Assembly (NCBI RefSeq): GCF_910592395.1
Contig: NC_088316.1
Span: 6,512,001 to 6,576,000, forward strand
Length of the DNA stretch: 64,000 nucleotides
Reading direction: 5' to 3'
From: Lineus longissimus
Taxonomy: Eukaryota; Nemertea; Pilidiophora; Heteronemertea; Lineidae
The translations under genes were made by a program, and so were the position numbers. Under the pieces are notes generated by a model, which made no database searches, was not told the DNA's origin, and saw only the letters and a list, made by a program, of their open reading frames with translations. Below are positions 10,291-22,984 of the stretch, in pieces (the first letter of the stretch is position 1; every line of letters begins with the position of its first letter).

Positions 10291-10653
10291 GCCTTGTCTA
10301 CATTAGCAAAGTTTGTTTGCAAACATCTGTGAACTTCGTGTTTGGTCGGGTTTGCCGTAAATAAAAGTAGATTTTTACGTGCTCGTAAATTTGGACGTGT
10401 TCAAAACACCAGCAAACAGTGGCTAAACTTGAAAAAATTTTGGACATATCATGTTCATTCTTGAAAACATGTTCGATGAAGTTTGACGTAACCAGCCTAT
10501 CATCAGAATAGATGGTATTCATGTGATTCACAAGCTGGACCAAATGGCTTGCCTTTAAATTGTCAGAATTGTTTCATAATTTGGACGTCGAACCTCTGTG
10601 TTTGGTAAATGTTTACAACAATTATTGTTTCGTTTTGTTAGTGTAGACCAGGC
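10291..10653. mobile_element. Short inverted-repeat element (MITE)
   Basis: Terminal inverted repeats of about 21 bp: GCCTTGTCTACATTAGCAAA at the left and, on the opposite strand at the right, GCCTGGTCTACACTAACAAA. A second inner pair (CTGTGAACTTCGTGTTTGGT versus an ACCAAACACAGAGGTTCGAC complement) extends the arms to about 60 bp. Length 363 bp, no coding capacity. Target duplication not evident, so the superfamily is open. Confidence 0.55.
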
Positions 10654-10659
10654 TTTAGG

Positions 10660-11980
10660 GTTAACATAGTTAACATGTAAAGGGATACCCGGAAGTATTT
10701 TCAAGACGGCGAAGACTAAAAAGCTGCCAGTTTTCCATGTGGTAAATGTCTTAGAGGCAATGATTTAATTTACACCTCCAACTTGTTCGACATCATTGCC
10801 TTCATCTGTGGAATGTAGTCAATTCGTAAACGTTTTATCCAGGCCGCTGTGTTGCTAACTTCTGGTTAGATTTTTTTACGACTTAGTTTTAATTGATCTT
10901 TTTTTCGTGACAAAGCAAGCATTTTTTTGGATTCAACATTGTCACATCGTGCAGAAAGCATAAACGTATTTCATCAAAGGGCGTCCCTTGAATATGCCAT
11001 ATTTTTTTTCGTTTAATACGGCCATGCTGTTAAGAAGGTTCAATCTATTCTTTGGATTCGAATTTACTTGATAATATTGTCTTCAGTTTTAGACTGTCCA
11101 CAGCGACTTCAGGTTTGTTCTCAACGTTCACCTTTAAAACTACATGTGACAGTAATTAGTTGCCATCATCACCATGATTACATGCATTGAATCCACAAAG
11201 AACCAAAACAGGCAGTATGTTCTAAAATGTATTTAGCAATTAGGGCATAAAATCAACTGCTAAATCGTCTTTTTATTTATGAGGTATGAAAGGCTCGTTT
11301 TGCTTTTATCTTATCATTTTGCCAGACACAATGAAGTATGATAGTGAATGCAATGAAGGATAGCTAGGGGGCCATCAATAAAGAAGTAACGCACATCTGG
11401 GCAACGACCAGCATTGGCGACAACTGGTTAAGAATCAAGTGCCAAAACTATTTTCCTCAAGCAATATATTGTTTTTTCTGTCCATCGAAATGGCGTGGTA
11501 TCACATTCTTCTGGCAAGAAAAAGTCATATTGCCCGCGACGATGTATAGAAATTAAATGGATGGTACTGGTAAATTCTAAAAGAGTGTAAATTCTAAAGA
11601 CGGCGCAGATAATTTATACATTTACCATCTTATAATAACACTCACTGTGTCCAGACAAATGAAGCCTTTTTGAAGTTTTGCGCTGGTGTCTTTGTACAAG
11701 ATTAAATGAGAAGTGGATTTGGGGTTTTTATTAGTTAGTTTGCCCTTTCGTAAAAATTGTTGCTTGGTCATGTGAACCGCAGAAAAATTGCGTGTCATAA
11801 AAGGCAGCCATTCAGTGGTAATAAACACACAAAAAAATCTTCAGTCAGTTCATTATTGATAGATACAAAGAAAAAAATCAAGTTTAACTGAGCTGACCGC
11901 AGCATCAAACATGCTAACAGTTTTATAAAGCCCAATGTCATAGATATGGACAACAACGGGTAATTATGTGACTTGAGGTA
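10660..11980. other. Intergenic, no gene recognised
   Basis: AT-rich DNA without a recognisable gene. A 68-codon minus-strand frame at 11622-11828 shows no domain. Confidence 0.35.
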
Positions 11981-11986
11981 TATTAA

Positions 11987-12350
11987 CTGTTATCTCACGT
12001 ATACCGTCTCCCTTCACCACTAATACAAAATAACAGTGTCAACACATTGGGTGAGGTACGCAATAGGATTCACCACATGCGGGGCGGTTTTCTTTGCCCA
12101 CGTGATGAATGGGCAAAGTCCATTTGCTCCACCTCGGCCACGTCATGAATAAAGCCCAAACACGATTGTCTGGTAATACGACCCATTCAATTCATTTAAA
12201 ATCCCACCGACCAATGGTAGTGGACTGCAAGTATTAGGTGTCTCTGGCAAGTCTGCGCAACGATCTGAGCCAATCAGTCCAATTCACTAGGCCTAACCTT
12301 TGTATTAGGTATGCGAGGTATTTATCCCTTCGGTATACGTGAGAAAACAG
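11987..12350. mobile_element. Short inverted-repeat element (MITE)
   Basis: The left end CTGTTATCTCACGTATACCG and the right end, read on the minus strand, CTGTTTTCTCACGTATACCG match at 19 of 20 positions. The unit is 364 bp and non-coding. Inside, CTTTGCCCACGTGATGAATGGGCAAAG-type sequence at about 12093-12119 can fold into a 9-bp stem. Flanks (TATATTAA and AGTATTCA) are only weakly alike, so the target duplication is unsure. Confidence 0.6.
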
Positions 12351-12885
12351 AGTATTCAAGTATCGATCATTAGAATTCACTGATTGTCCCGGCCACAATG
12401 CAATAGTATGGCCTACTTAATACATAACATCATTCAAGCAACATTTCTGAGGCAAAACTGACATATAGGAAGGATTAAGTTCTCATTCCAAATAAATCTT
12501 ACAACGTCTATCTCACTATTGATTCTAACCAACTACCCCAGGGACAACTTCCAAGGTCGCTAAGGATAATCATAAACATACATCGTTGTCAAACTTTGTC
12601 CCGCGTCTGGGACATGTACTAATGGTATGAAGCGTTCGGGGCCTTGGCGAACATGGTCCAGAATAAATACGATTCATCATGGTCCTGTGATAGCTTTTTT
12701 CATTATTCCCAAGGAGTCGTTCAATGAAATGATGTGGGACACACGACTGACCTTCCTGCATCAAGTTGATAGATTTGTTTTCTGGTTCTGTGTACATGTA
12801 TCTATAATTCTGACTCTGTAATTAATTCCAAACGTGTGCGTGTACAATTCTGGTATGATACTTTATCCCAGACGGTGATCGTCCC

Positions 12886-13203
12886 CTAGTCCGTAGGCCC
12901 GCTGGTCCGAAAACCGCTAGTCCGAAAGTGAAAGTACACATATATGAAATTCATTTTTAAAAAGATCCCGCTAGTCCGATTGTCTGCTAGTCCGAAATCA
13001 GGGAAGAGACCCGCTAATCCGAAATTGAAGAAACAGACCCGCTGTAATTCCGAAATCAGGGAAAAGGCCGGTCAATCTGAAAATAATAATACACCGTCCT
13101 TTAAAAGAAATATTCGGACTAGTGGGCTTTTTTATTTTCGGACTAGCGGGCCTTCGGACTAGCGGGTCTTCAGGCTAGCGGACCTTCGGACTAACGGCCT
13201 GTA
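12886..13203. mobile_element. Foldback-like element A with minisatellite arms
   Basis: 318 bp bounded on both sides by ATCGTCCC (12878-12885 and 13204-13211), a perfect 8-bp target duplication. The left arm contains about eight copies of a CCCGCTAGTCCGAA unit with varied spacers; the right arm (13115-13200) has five or six copies of the inverse, TTCGGACTAGCGGG. The two arms can pair over much of their length. No protein is encoded beyond a frame made of the repeats. An 8-bp duplication fits hAT-type or foldback elements. Confidence 0.7.
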
Positions 13204-13211
13204 ATCGTCCC

Positions 13212-16200
13212 AGACATGAAACTGGATAAGATCTAAAACAACAATCTTATAAAATTCTCACTGCGAGTTTACCCTGGGATTTTTCCTTTGGGAAACATGC
13301 AACTCTCTGGATCGGATTTCGGTGAATGTGCCAAGACTCAAGCCGGAGTCTAAGACCCCAATATCTAGATTAGAGACGACAGCGAACACTCGGTAGGTCA
13401 AAGGGAACCAGGCAGTCAGTTCATGATGCTACACGCGTCGTTACTTTGGTTATGTTATTGCCTTCCATTGAAATGATACTCTTCGATCACCTTAAGCCAT
13501 GTTTTCAAAGAGTTTACTGCAAACATATTTTTTCCAGTACACAAAGGCCGTCCTTCATTTCTCATCCTGATGACCTAAGCAAGTAAGAGTGCACTTGCCG
13601 GAGGTAAAACTGACGGAACATCATTTGGTGCATTGTAACCATAATAGTTTGGACAAGTGTCCTGTTTCATTCGACGCCACACAGCAATGATGGATTGCTT
13701 AGAAATATGTTACATGGATTCTACGAAGTGAAATGAGATCACTGGTAACTTACCTGATCTTGAGTGAGTAAGTACGTGGTAGTAAAATGAAAGAAGGGGT
13801 TGACTCACCTGCAAAAAATAAAACGAATAACGCATAAGAAAATGCAGTGCAAAAAGCTTATCAAAACTATTGGCACTACTACGATTTTGGAAGAAAAAAA
13901 GGAAGAACTAATGCAACTGGTAACAGACCGGATATAGATAATAGACTTGAAGCAAAACAAACTGCAAAAACCTGTGTACGCGGGTCATCCACCTATTCAA
14001 AATGATAACAGCGTCAACTTATAGTATCAGCAGAGTCAGCACAGCCAGGTCTTCTGCGGAACAGCAATATCCATTATTAAAGAAATGGCACCAAGAAACA
14101 ATAGAAAGGTCGAGTATAAACAGGCGGAGAAAGTATGATTAAATTCTATATTGTTGCATTCAAAGCATTCTTAATGATCGTTACAAGCAGTGCATTATTC
14201 ACTCGCTCTAATTATTTCCCTTAATTCATTTCCATTCAGCAGAACACTCAAGGTAGAAAATCATCGATCGGCTTACGTGAAATATTACTGCACGAATTTA
14301 TTTCTGCCATTTCTTTACTGCGAAGAGTGAATTGAAATTAATGGCATCGTAAAGATGTTATTTCTTCGGGTTTTTGCATTAATGCAGTTCGTTTGTCGTT
14401 GCTTGGCAATGAGTGATTCGTGGAGTTGCTTTCAAGTTGTAGTTGGTCGATTGATGCCTATGTCTCTCATCAACAATAGATTTGCACCGGGCTGTTTACG
14501 TGATCAGTAAAATAATACTACCAATTAAGATGTAACAAATTTATGATATCAAGAATTCATATCAGAATTTGGAACTTCAGAAATTGAATTAAATTAAATT
14601 AAATTTCCTTCAAAAGGGTGGGTAAAGGTTTACTGAACTCAGATATTAAATGTTATTGATTCATTGTAAAGAAATTACCAAGACGAACAAAATGATACCT
14701 TATTCAGCTCTGAACTCCTAAATAAAGGCGATACAGATAATTTTGTATAAGAGACAAAATGGATTGTTTAATTTCCCGTGCTATTGCGTGATGGTGGGCA
14801 TTTTTTTTTCTAAGATGGGTTTTAGGACCTCGTTTAAATACCATTGTTCCTTATTTGCCTAATAGTCGCTACTAAACGAGTTGCACTATTTGAGGCATGT
14901 ATTTTGTGACAAAAATCAAGCAACAAACAGCCAATAGTAGTGATAGCCATTGAAAAGATTGCAAAAGCCCCTTATTGTCAACATTTGGAACTTATTGCTA
15001 GTTAAGATGCTGTAGTATTGGTTCCAAATTCTTAGTCTTTATTTATTCTTGATGATACCGATTATTTTGAATCATGACTTTCTATGTCCTAGAATACTGG
15101 TCAACCCTCTCAAACCGCACGGGCTCCATCCTGCATTGTCCTGGCATGCCTGACGCATTTCTGGTTGCAATCCATAATCCAGTTATATTACAGGTTCAAA
15201 TATTAAAATAGCTCATATCATATCATAGCCAATGAAAGCCTTAAACTTTATCTGTGAGAGAGAGGGTGCGTATCTCAGTATCAATGCCAAGGTTGTTGAT
15301 AACCAGCGTAAATAACTTTGCTCCGGATATCCGGACCTATTAGGTTTTCCGAGCCCTTAGTTACCAGCTGCACCATCAAGTTTTGGAGTCCTTGGTTACC
15401 AGCTAAACCAATCAGGTTCCTAGCTCGACCAATCACATTTGCGACTCCTATAGGTTTCCGAGTGGATCAATCAAGTGTATAAATCATTAAATCGCAGCTT
15501 GACCAATGACGTTTGAAAGTGGTATCAGCCGCGTCGCTTGTTTTGTTTATCAAAAATCGTCCCGTCAATAGACAGCTATTAAATCAGAGGGTTCCAGAAC
15601 GTATTATTCAAATCTTCTCACAACAGGAAATAAATGCAATCAACGAACACCATGCACGCAATTTGCATCCGGCATGGCCGGTAACACCAATGGCAACAAT
15701 TTCCATTTCGATTATTGTTGATAAGAGATTAAATGAGTTCAAATAGAAACGGATGGTATACAATGTACCCGCTTAAATGAAGTCAGTTTCAATCTATAAT
15801 TTTTTTCGTAAACATACGTGATATCTGCTGTGTCAGCAGCAGGAGCCTGTAGTTTTGTAATGAAAAGAAATCCCAGCGGTAATTCGGTTAGCCCGATGGA
15901 CAGAAAAAAAACCTAAAATCAAACTACACTGCAACACCATTCTCCATTGCGTTACAAAAAAATGTAAGATCACACTTTCCTCGATAGACGATAGTTTTGG
16001 GTGAAAGTCTATTAATCAACCTGTTGTTTTTTAGACATCTTTTACTGACACATTTCTGTGCTGTCCCACTGCCTCCTAATTTGGAACATGGGATAGGCTA
16101 TTCGGATTCATCAAACTCTCGTTTCTTTGCATGCGTCCTCAAGATTTCTTAAGCATGTTAATGGGTCACGAGGGGCAAAAATAAAAAGGCACTCAATGTC

Positions 16201-16335
16201 ACGCTCCAGGGCAGTTTAGTCTCTGTCAGTGCTCTTTACCAAAACGGGAGTCGTTGACATAAAACTAGATACATTAGAAATCACTGCATAGCAAATACTA
16301 CATGTCAAGATACTATTGCAAAAGAGTTGGATGAA
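13212..16335. other. Long non-coding stretch
   Basis: No gene recognised. It holds one member of a diverged dispersed repeat (14570-15040, listed separately), a short AATTAAATTAAATT run near 14585, and degenerate copies of an ACCAGCT/CCAATCA phrase at 15360-15500. Confidence 0.4.
14570..15040 (+). repeat. Diverged dispersed repeat, copy 1
   Basis: Shares a colinear series of words with 18330-18590: GGAACTTC-GAAAT, GGCATGTATT, AAATC-AGCAACAA-CAGC, CCCCT-ATT-TCAA and TCTTAGT. Similarity is patchy, so this is an old repeat of unknown class. Confidence 0.35.
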
Positions 16336-16344
16336 GAGTAAGGC

Positions 16345-17219
16345 AGGCGAAGTGTTGCATATTCGATCTTAAAATTTTCATGTCCAATGATGTTTTTCCA
16401 TTTGATAACACGTTTTCTATGCAACTTAAAAAACAAATTGTCTGCGATTTTTTTTTATGCGATAATGAAATTATGGTCTTTTAAACATTTTAAACATTCG
16501 CATTTTTATATGTGCGAAAACATTTTATATGTACGATAACTTGGGAAAGGAGGCGACATCATGACTTAAAAGCGTTAAGGACTGTTTCAATGGTGATCAT
16601 AGATCATTTTGGAGGGGTACAGGTCTACAATATTAGGGAAAACTGCAGTTAATAACATTTTGAGGAGCTGGGCAGGGCAAGGGGCCTAATTGCCAATGAT
16701 AAAGACTATTCCTCTGTACGTGTTCCATTGCCCTTCTAATATTTACAAGTGACCTAACAGGGTGCCCATACACTCATCTCACAGTCCCTTGCCTTGCGTC
16801 CTAAATCTGCCATAGCCCCACCACCACTACAACCACCCCTTCCGGACTATCACCCAGTGTGTCTCCGCGTGCAACACTGCACTTGTAAGCAGTGATACAG
16901 GAATGTTGGCCAACATCGTTTTTCACAAGGTCAGTCTTTGTTCACAAACACATGGTGAAGCACGTGCAGCACTGTTTACATCCATGACGTCACTCCCTTC
17001 CCAGAATGCAATTTATTTCACATAAAAATACTTTCGCACATATAAATTTTACTCAAGAACTTTAAAATGTGTTATGTTCAAGAAACCAAAATTTACTTAT
17101 TGCATACAAAATATATATTATTGGATGTATGAGGTTCTACTGCATTTAAACAGTTTTATTACATATAAATATATTATCGCAATGAAAATTTTAAGATCGA
17201 ATAAAGCAACACTTCGCCT
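16345..17219. mobile_element. Long-terminal-inverted-repeat element
   Basis: The outer repeat AGGCGAAGTGTTGC..TATTCGATCTTAAAATTTTCAT is present at 16345-16380 and, inverted, at 17184-17219, nearly without change. Matching continues inwards: a TATATGTGCGAAA-rich segment (16509-16525 and 17028-17050) and GGGAAAGGAGGCGACATCATGAC-like sequence versus an inverted GGGAAGGGAGTGACGTCATGG. The arms are thus about 220 bp with divergence and indels. Coding capacity none. Target duplication not found. Confidence 0.6.
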
Positions 17220-17356
17220 ACAACAGAAGAGACCCCGGGCTTGTGTTTGTAGGGGCACCAGAGACCTACCCCAATTAGCGTGGCCTCAAACGCCCTGAGG
17301 TCACTGACAAATGTCACTGACAAAGAAAATGTGATGAGTGAGTGACCGCTTCCAGT

Positions 17357-18214
17357 GGGTAGTTGGTAAAACCTGGACGCAGACTTGGACGCTGGACGCT
17401 AAGTTATGTATCATCGGGTTGCACTGCCTGGATAACACGAATCTCGCCTCCAGTTCAAGATGACTAGTTTATTTGATTTGGTAACCTCATCACGTGAACA
17501 AACTTCCAACCACACAGCATCAACAAAGGTTTATAGCGTTGACCTCAATAACTTGCACTGTAACATGAGACGACCATCCCTTATTGAACTTCCTCTATTA
17601 TTGTCTACACTCGTGCACTGGCATCAGGTGGCGCGACGGCATCATCGATTTTACGGAACGGACTGGACTGGATTATGACTGGAACGTCAAACTTTCGGGG
17701 CGGTTGATGATTTGATGTGATTGTTCTTATCCGAATGAGAAAATAGATTTGCACACGTCTATATGTTGATGAACTTGGCAATGTTATACACATTCTTGCT
17801 GGTGGTATCGTGCTTTGTTGTGGTTATTGGTTCGATTCTGATGGATTTTTAAAATCCTGTACACATTGGGTGACCAACGCGTTCATCAAGGTGACCCGTG
17901 TGGGTCAACTGTGATGGGATATGGCGATTTATTCACGGCTGGATTCTTCGGTTCCACTCTGTGATAAATGCCTTAAGGTAAGCCTCATCACCTACCGCAG
18001 TCATAACACCAGGTTGAACATTTCTGCGGCACAGACGAAAATCGACCGCACTTTTAATTGTCCCAAACCGTTTCGTCAATTCGATAAGGCCCATTGCAAT
18101 ACATATGACTGGAGGCGAGATTTATTGAATGCAGGTGATGCAATCCAATCAAATGCCAATGATGCGTCCAGTGTCAAGCGTCCAAAATCTGCGTCTAGGT
18201 TTTACCAACTACCC
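17357..18214. mobile_element. Inverted-repeat element with about 100-bp arms
   Basis: The left end GGGTAGTTGGTAAAACCTGG and the right end read on the minus strand GGGTAGTTGGTAAAACCTAG are almost the same. Pairing continues through repeated TGGACGC words to AATCTCGCCTCCAGT (17443-17457, inverted at 18107-18121). The 858-bp unit has open frames of up to 106 codons with no recognised domain. Flanks do not show a clear duplication. Confidence 0.6.
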
Positions 18215-18329
18215 TTGAAGTGTAACGCTTTGGGTTTATAACCAGATGGCGCTGGTATGTATAGCGTTGATCCGGTAAGTGTAAGAATTATCGCTGTCAG
18301 CAAGAATTTATAAAGCTAAGCAAAAAAAT

Positions 18330-18590
18330 TGGAACTTCGGAAATCAAAAACATCTGATGTTTTTATCTTCTAAATGGCGGTCCACTCTCGGACATATTAT
18401 AACCACTGCTCTAGTTTACTTTTTTTAGGCATGTATTCTGGCTGTGAGAGAAATCCAGCAACAACCAGCTAATGCTAGCGATAAAACATTAGACAGGAGT
18501 CGAATCATCTTGTAAAAATCCCCTATTCTCAAAATTTCGTTCCTAGCGCCAGATACGGTGCTTACACAGTCTTAGTATTTGTTAATTATT
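18330..18590 (+). repeat. Diverged dispersed repeat, copy 2
   Basis: Partner of 14570-15040; see there for the shared words. The rest of 18215-19860 shows no gene or repeat that I can support. Confidence 0.35.
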
Positions 18591-19861
18591 GCTAACAGGA
18601 ACATCCTTGATGAGGTATGTTTAGTTTCACACTGGAAACATCAACGTGTCGCCTCATAAATGTGATGAGCCGTTGAAAAACCAGTTACACTAAACTCTTA
18701 ACAAGATGAACTTGCAAAATTAAGGCGTATCTTGGAGATAACAATGAAAGCACTTGTCGAGTAAACGATACTTTTTACGCTCTTTAACTGTGCCATTAAT
18801 TATCAGAAAGAAGAACACCAGTGCGCTATTAGCTACATCGTCAGTTGCTAGGGGATTAAAGAACCATAGTTGAGCGAGCATGGTAGTCGTGCTTCGTATG
18901 CCATGACATTAGGCAGGTTTCGCAACCCTTACGAATAACTCAGAACGACAATGTACGAAGAACGAAACATTTCCCGATGCCTCGATCGTGCAATAGCTAT
19001 CAGTATATATTGATCGAGCTGAGAAGATGATTTTACGGGTGACGCGTAAGGTCTTATTGCACAGGTCTTATGTGTTATTAATGACACGATAGAAAAAACA
19101 TTTTACATTTCATAATTTACACGTGATACTTTCTGACGTTACAAATCATATTACGCGCTGTGATTGGTCAATTATATAACCCATAGGGTACGCACCTGGT
19201 TACCACGAGGTCATCCCTAGAAATATCGGTCAGATAGTTGGACCATACTCCAAACAGCTATCCTGAAAACAGTTCACGCAAGGACTAAATACACTAGAAT
19301 TCCAGCCCTTTCTCGACCCCACGATGCGCGGGCAGACGCCAATGTGAGCTCATTTCCCTCTGCCTCGCCTCGGCTGTTGGTGCTGACCATAAATAGCCGC
19401 AATTACACTGCTGGTGTAGAAGTAGAAAATGTTCTACTGGAAAAACGGATGGGGATAGGTTGCATGTTAAACGGTTGGATCAGTTGGCAAGTACATAAAC
19501 AAAGTATTCTATAGAATATGTCGGTCGTCATGAGAAAAATAATTTGGTGTTGTTGCAGCAGTGCTTGGAGTCACAAAAGAAGAATATCCTGCGATGCGAT
19601 CGATTTCTTATGCGTATTTTTTGCCTTTAAAGGAATTTGCCAGAAGACTCAGATCAAGAAAATGATGCCCGAAGATCTTGCTACTTAAAACTCAATTTCA
19701 AGTGAATTTCACATGGATGTTCAGAAAGGAAGAAACAAAGCGCTTATCTTATTTGCTGTCATGCATTGCGGCTTATGATTCATACCAACATTAACAGACT
19801 AAATTAAACAGCCGTAGGGTAGTTTGGAACGCAGCCTTTTGACTCATGGAGTTAGAAGAAT

Positions 19862-20600
19862 GAAACGGCCAGGGGCCATTGTGCTCACCGTATAGATATT
19901 TGGTGCTTTGGAATTCATCCAGGTTAAGAAACATTGTACATGTATAGTATATAGGTCAAACCAAAGTCGGTATGACATGTGATGTATCGTGCTTGGAGTA
20001 AGTACCATAAGAATATCATCAAAAACAAGTCACTAATAAACGTGATATTGCACTTTTTACTTATTTTAGTTTTGGCCTCCTGGTGGCCGAGTACCAGATC
20101 AGATCGAAATTCGGTGTCCGAGGTAACATGACGTAGGGAGTCATGTGTACCAAATTTCAAGTTCATAGCTCTAGTGGTTAAGAAACGTGCCATAGTTACA
20201 CGCAAACGACCAATTTATGCCATTTGACCTCCGTGACTTTGAAAAGCAGGTCAAATCAAAAACTCATATGATATGTGATGTATTCTTGCTAGGAGAACCT
20301 ACCATAAAAATGTCATCAAAAACAAATCACTAATAAGTGAGATATCACACTATTTATGTTTTCAGTTTTGGCCCCCTAGTGGCCAAGTCAAGAATCAGAC
20401 CGGACCGAAATTCAGTGTCGAATGTCATCTGACCTAGGGGGTCATGCATACAACGTTTTGAGTCCATAGCCCTAGCGGTTAAGAAACGTGCCACTGTTTT
20501 AGAAATAGGATACGACGACGACGACGGACGACGGACACTGCGGTGTTGTATAGACTCCCCTACGGTGAGCCAAAAAGGAACATGTCTCATATATACTTCT
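19862..20600 (-). repeat. Dispersed tandem-type repeat family R, minus copy
   Basis: Two monomers about 290 bp apart on the minus strand, each with GGCACGTTTCTTAACC, a GCTATG-ACTTGAAATTTGGTA-like line, GAATTTCGATCTGATCTG-like sequence and GGCCACCAGGAGGCC. It begins near 20600 with GTCTATACAACACCGCAGTG and ends near 19862 with ATATCTATACGGTGAGCACA followed by GGCC. The same order of parts occurs on the plus strand at 57441-58604, so the unit has defined ends. Translation of one frame conserves RAMN-K and EFRSDLIL in all copies, probably because the DNA is conserved. Confidence 0.65.
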
Positions 20601-20609
20601 TGCGAAGTG

Positions 20610-22980
20610 ATTGAAGGAGTCTACCAACACATGTGAAGAATATTGAGTAGAAGAGCAAATGGAAAAGGAAAGTAAAATTTTATCTTCGGCATGTGAACAG
20701 AATATGCAGCAGCATCGTTTTATACGTGAAGTATCTGCTTTGCATCTGTTTGGTATCATTTTATCAGCACCACTATTATAACTAACCACATATTTAGATT
20801 TTGTACCAGAAAAAAAACAACAACACTTGATACGTGGATGCTGGCTTCTGTTCAATTCCAACAAGCATCCTAAAAGGGATTAGACAGAGACTTTCCTTTT
20901 CAAAGGGCAACATAAGCACCAAACAACGACACAAAGCTTCATTCAGAAATCTCTTGTGCGGCTTTCTTGATTGTGATAGCACATCGATCCGCCCCCACTC
21001 TGCAGAAAATACGATAAACCAAAACAATCTTCGTCATTTTGGGTGCGCCGGTGATTTGATTTAACCAATTGATTTGAATATATTGTCATATCCAGTAAAT
21101 TTGTGTTCAGATTAATGAAAAGGTTTCTGTAAAATGCGTTTTCTTTTGAACTTGTCTGAAAATCTGGTTCAAGCCTCCGTTGTGTTTCCAATCACTCAGA
21201 GGAGCACGCCTACCACTTGGCTCCTCGATTCTTAAGCATGTTTCCGAGTGTGTAAGTATGTATCGAGTAAAATGGCCTGATAATCCTGGATGAGTATGAA
21301 TTCAAGCGGATAGTATAATGTTGAATGGATGATGGGTAATCGGGCAAAACTACCACAGGCTGTGCTGTGTTTGGGAAGACGTGGCTTCAGTTTATTGGGA
21401 TTAAGTTAAAATTGTCATTCAAGTTCGGTTAATAATTAAAAAGTATGGGGCACTTGTTGTATGACAATGCCATAACATTACTGGATGATTCGCCCCCCCC
21501 CCCCCCCCCACACCCACCATTTCAATCCAATTCATTTTAAAGAGCGTGGACATAAACCGGTCAACGTGTACAGCAAGTCAAAAACAAATCAAATCAAATA
21601 ATGTTCTGTTTCATGAATGAGCGTGACTCTTTACAATGGTGAGAACCATTCACAGTGAAGACGGTAGGACGAACGAGCACAAGTTTTTCTCACGTACAGA
21701 ACTAGTGGCGCCACCTGGGCGAAGTTTTTTTAAAACCAATCACGTCCAGGTAACAACCATTACGACCCCTTCAATGTTCCCGGACGGTTCGAATATTTAA
21801 AGCAATAGTCGGCTTTTTATTGCAGTATGTTTCTTCTTCTGGTTCGTCAGTAAACTACTTTTCTGCATGTGTTTGGTGCTTTTCCAATTTTGTTTCAGTT
21901 CTTATATTAGATAATAGAAAAACGCGTCATTCGTTATTTTCAGCTCGCGCAAGTCCTGGAGCGAAAGACCTTTCCCACCACGTGAGTGCACGCCGAGATC
22001 CGAGTTTACGTCGCCCCACTATCAACGTCATTTCCATTTTTCGTCGCAGTGCGGGGTAATCAAGCGCCATCACGTGACGTCGGAAAAATCGATATCAGCA
22101 CCATGATTCTAGCTCAAGGAAACGCCTTACTGGTGCATCGTTCCACGTGGAAAGAGTCGATGCGTGGAGAGCTAACTCGGGTCATATCGGAGTCAACATC
22201 GGAAAAGCCCAATAATTCAGTCAGACTCGGAATTTTTCGGGTTTTTTTGTGCAATTTGTTGATGGAAACTACTGATGTAGAATAGCGGGTGACTGGGCAG
22301 CCGACAGCTGCGATATATTGCCCTTAATAATGCCAATGGTCCTTTAATCTACCAACTGGTTCAAACTGGAGAAAGGTTTAAACATGTTAAAGGCTCATAT
22401 ACATTCAATAATGGCGGTTATCTCAATTCTCATCTCACATGACACGTCGCCTGTTCGACTCATGAATGCGTCTTCCCCATTCGTACGTTCATCCGGTACT
22501 ATTATATAATTGTGATTCTTTCATGATTTAATCTGTATTAGTATTACTAGATAGGCGCAAGAGACCCGCCCCACCCTTGGCGAGGATGAGAACAGCGACT
22601 TATCAAGGATCCTTGTACGAATACGGATAAAACTCTGTAGAAGATGAAAAATGTTGTGTACATTTCTATCCGTTTACGTATAAGGGTCCGTGATGAGTCC
22701 CTGATCTCAACCTCTCTGTCGAAAAACGTCTTTAATATTCGGAGGAATCGTCAGGCCTTCGGCTTCTCTTATTCAAGTAGTACATTGTAAATGTCAAACA
22801 CGTCTTCGATTCGTGGGATAATTAGGTACAAATATCGATATGCTAAGAGTACGGCCATTAACAACGGCTCGGTGCACTCCATTAACAACCGACCACAACG
22901 AAAGTGTACTCCTACTTGGCATTAAGTGAAATAGAAAATCTGTTTGATGGGTTTATTCTTTGGGAAAAAAATGTTGTTTC
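20610..22980. other. Intergenic with a 17-base C tract
   Basis: Overlapping open frames on both strands (20794-21191) show no domain. A run of 17 C residues lies at 21493-21509. At 22850-22910 a CCATTAACAAC word is repeated. No gene recognised. Confidence 0.4.
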
Positions 22981-22984
22981 TGCC

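Noticed and set aside
12944-13162. 72-codon frame as a gene
   Set aside because: Lies wholly inside foldback-like element A and is built from its repeat units.
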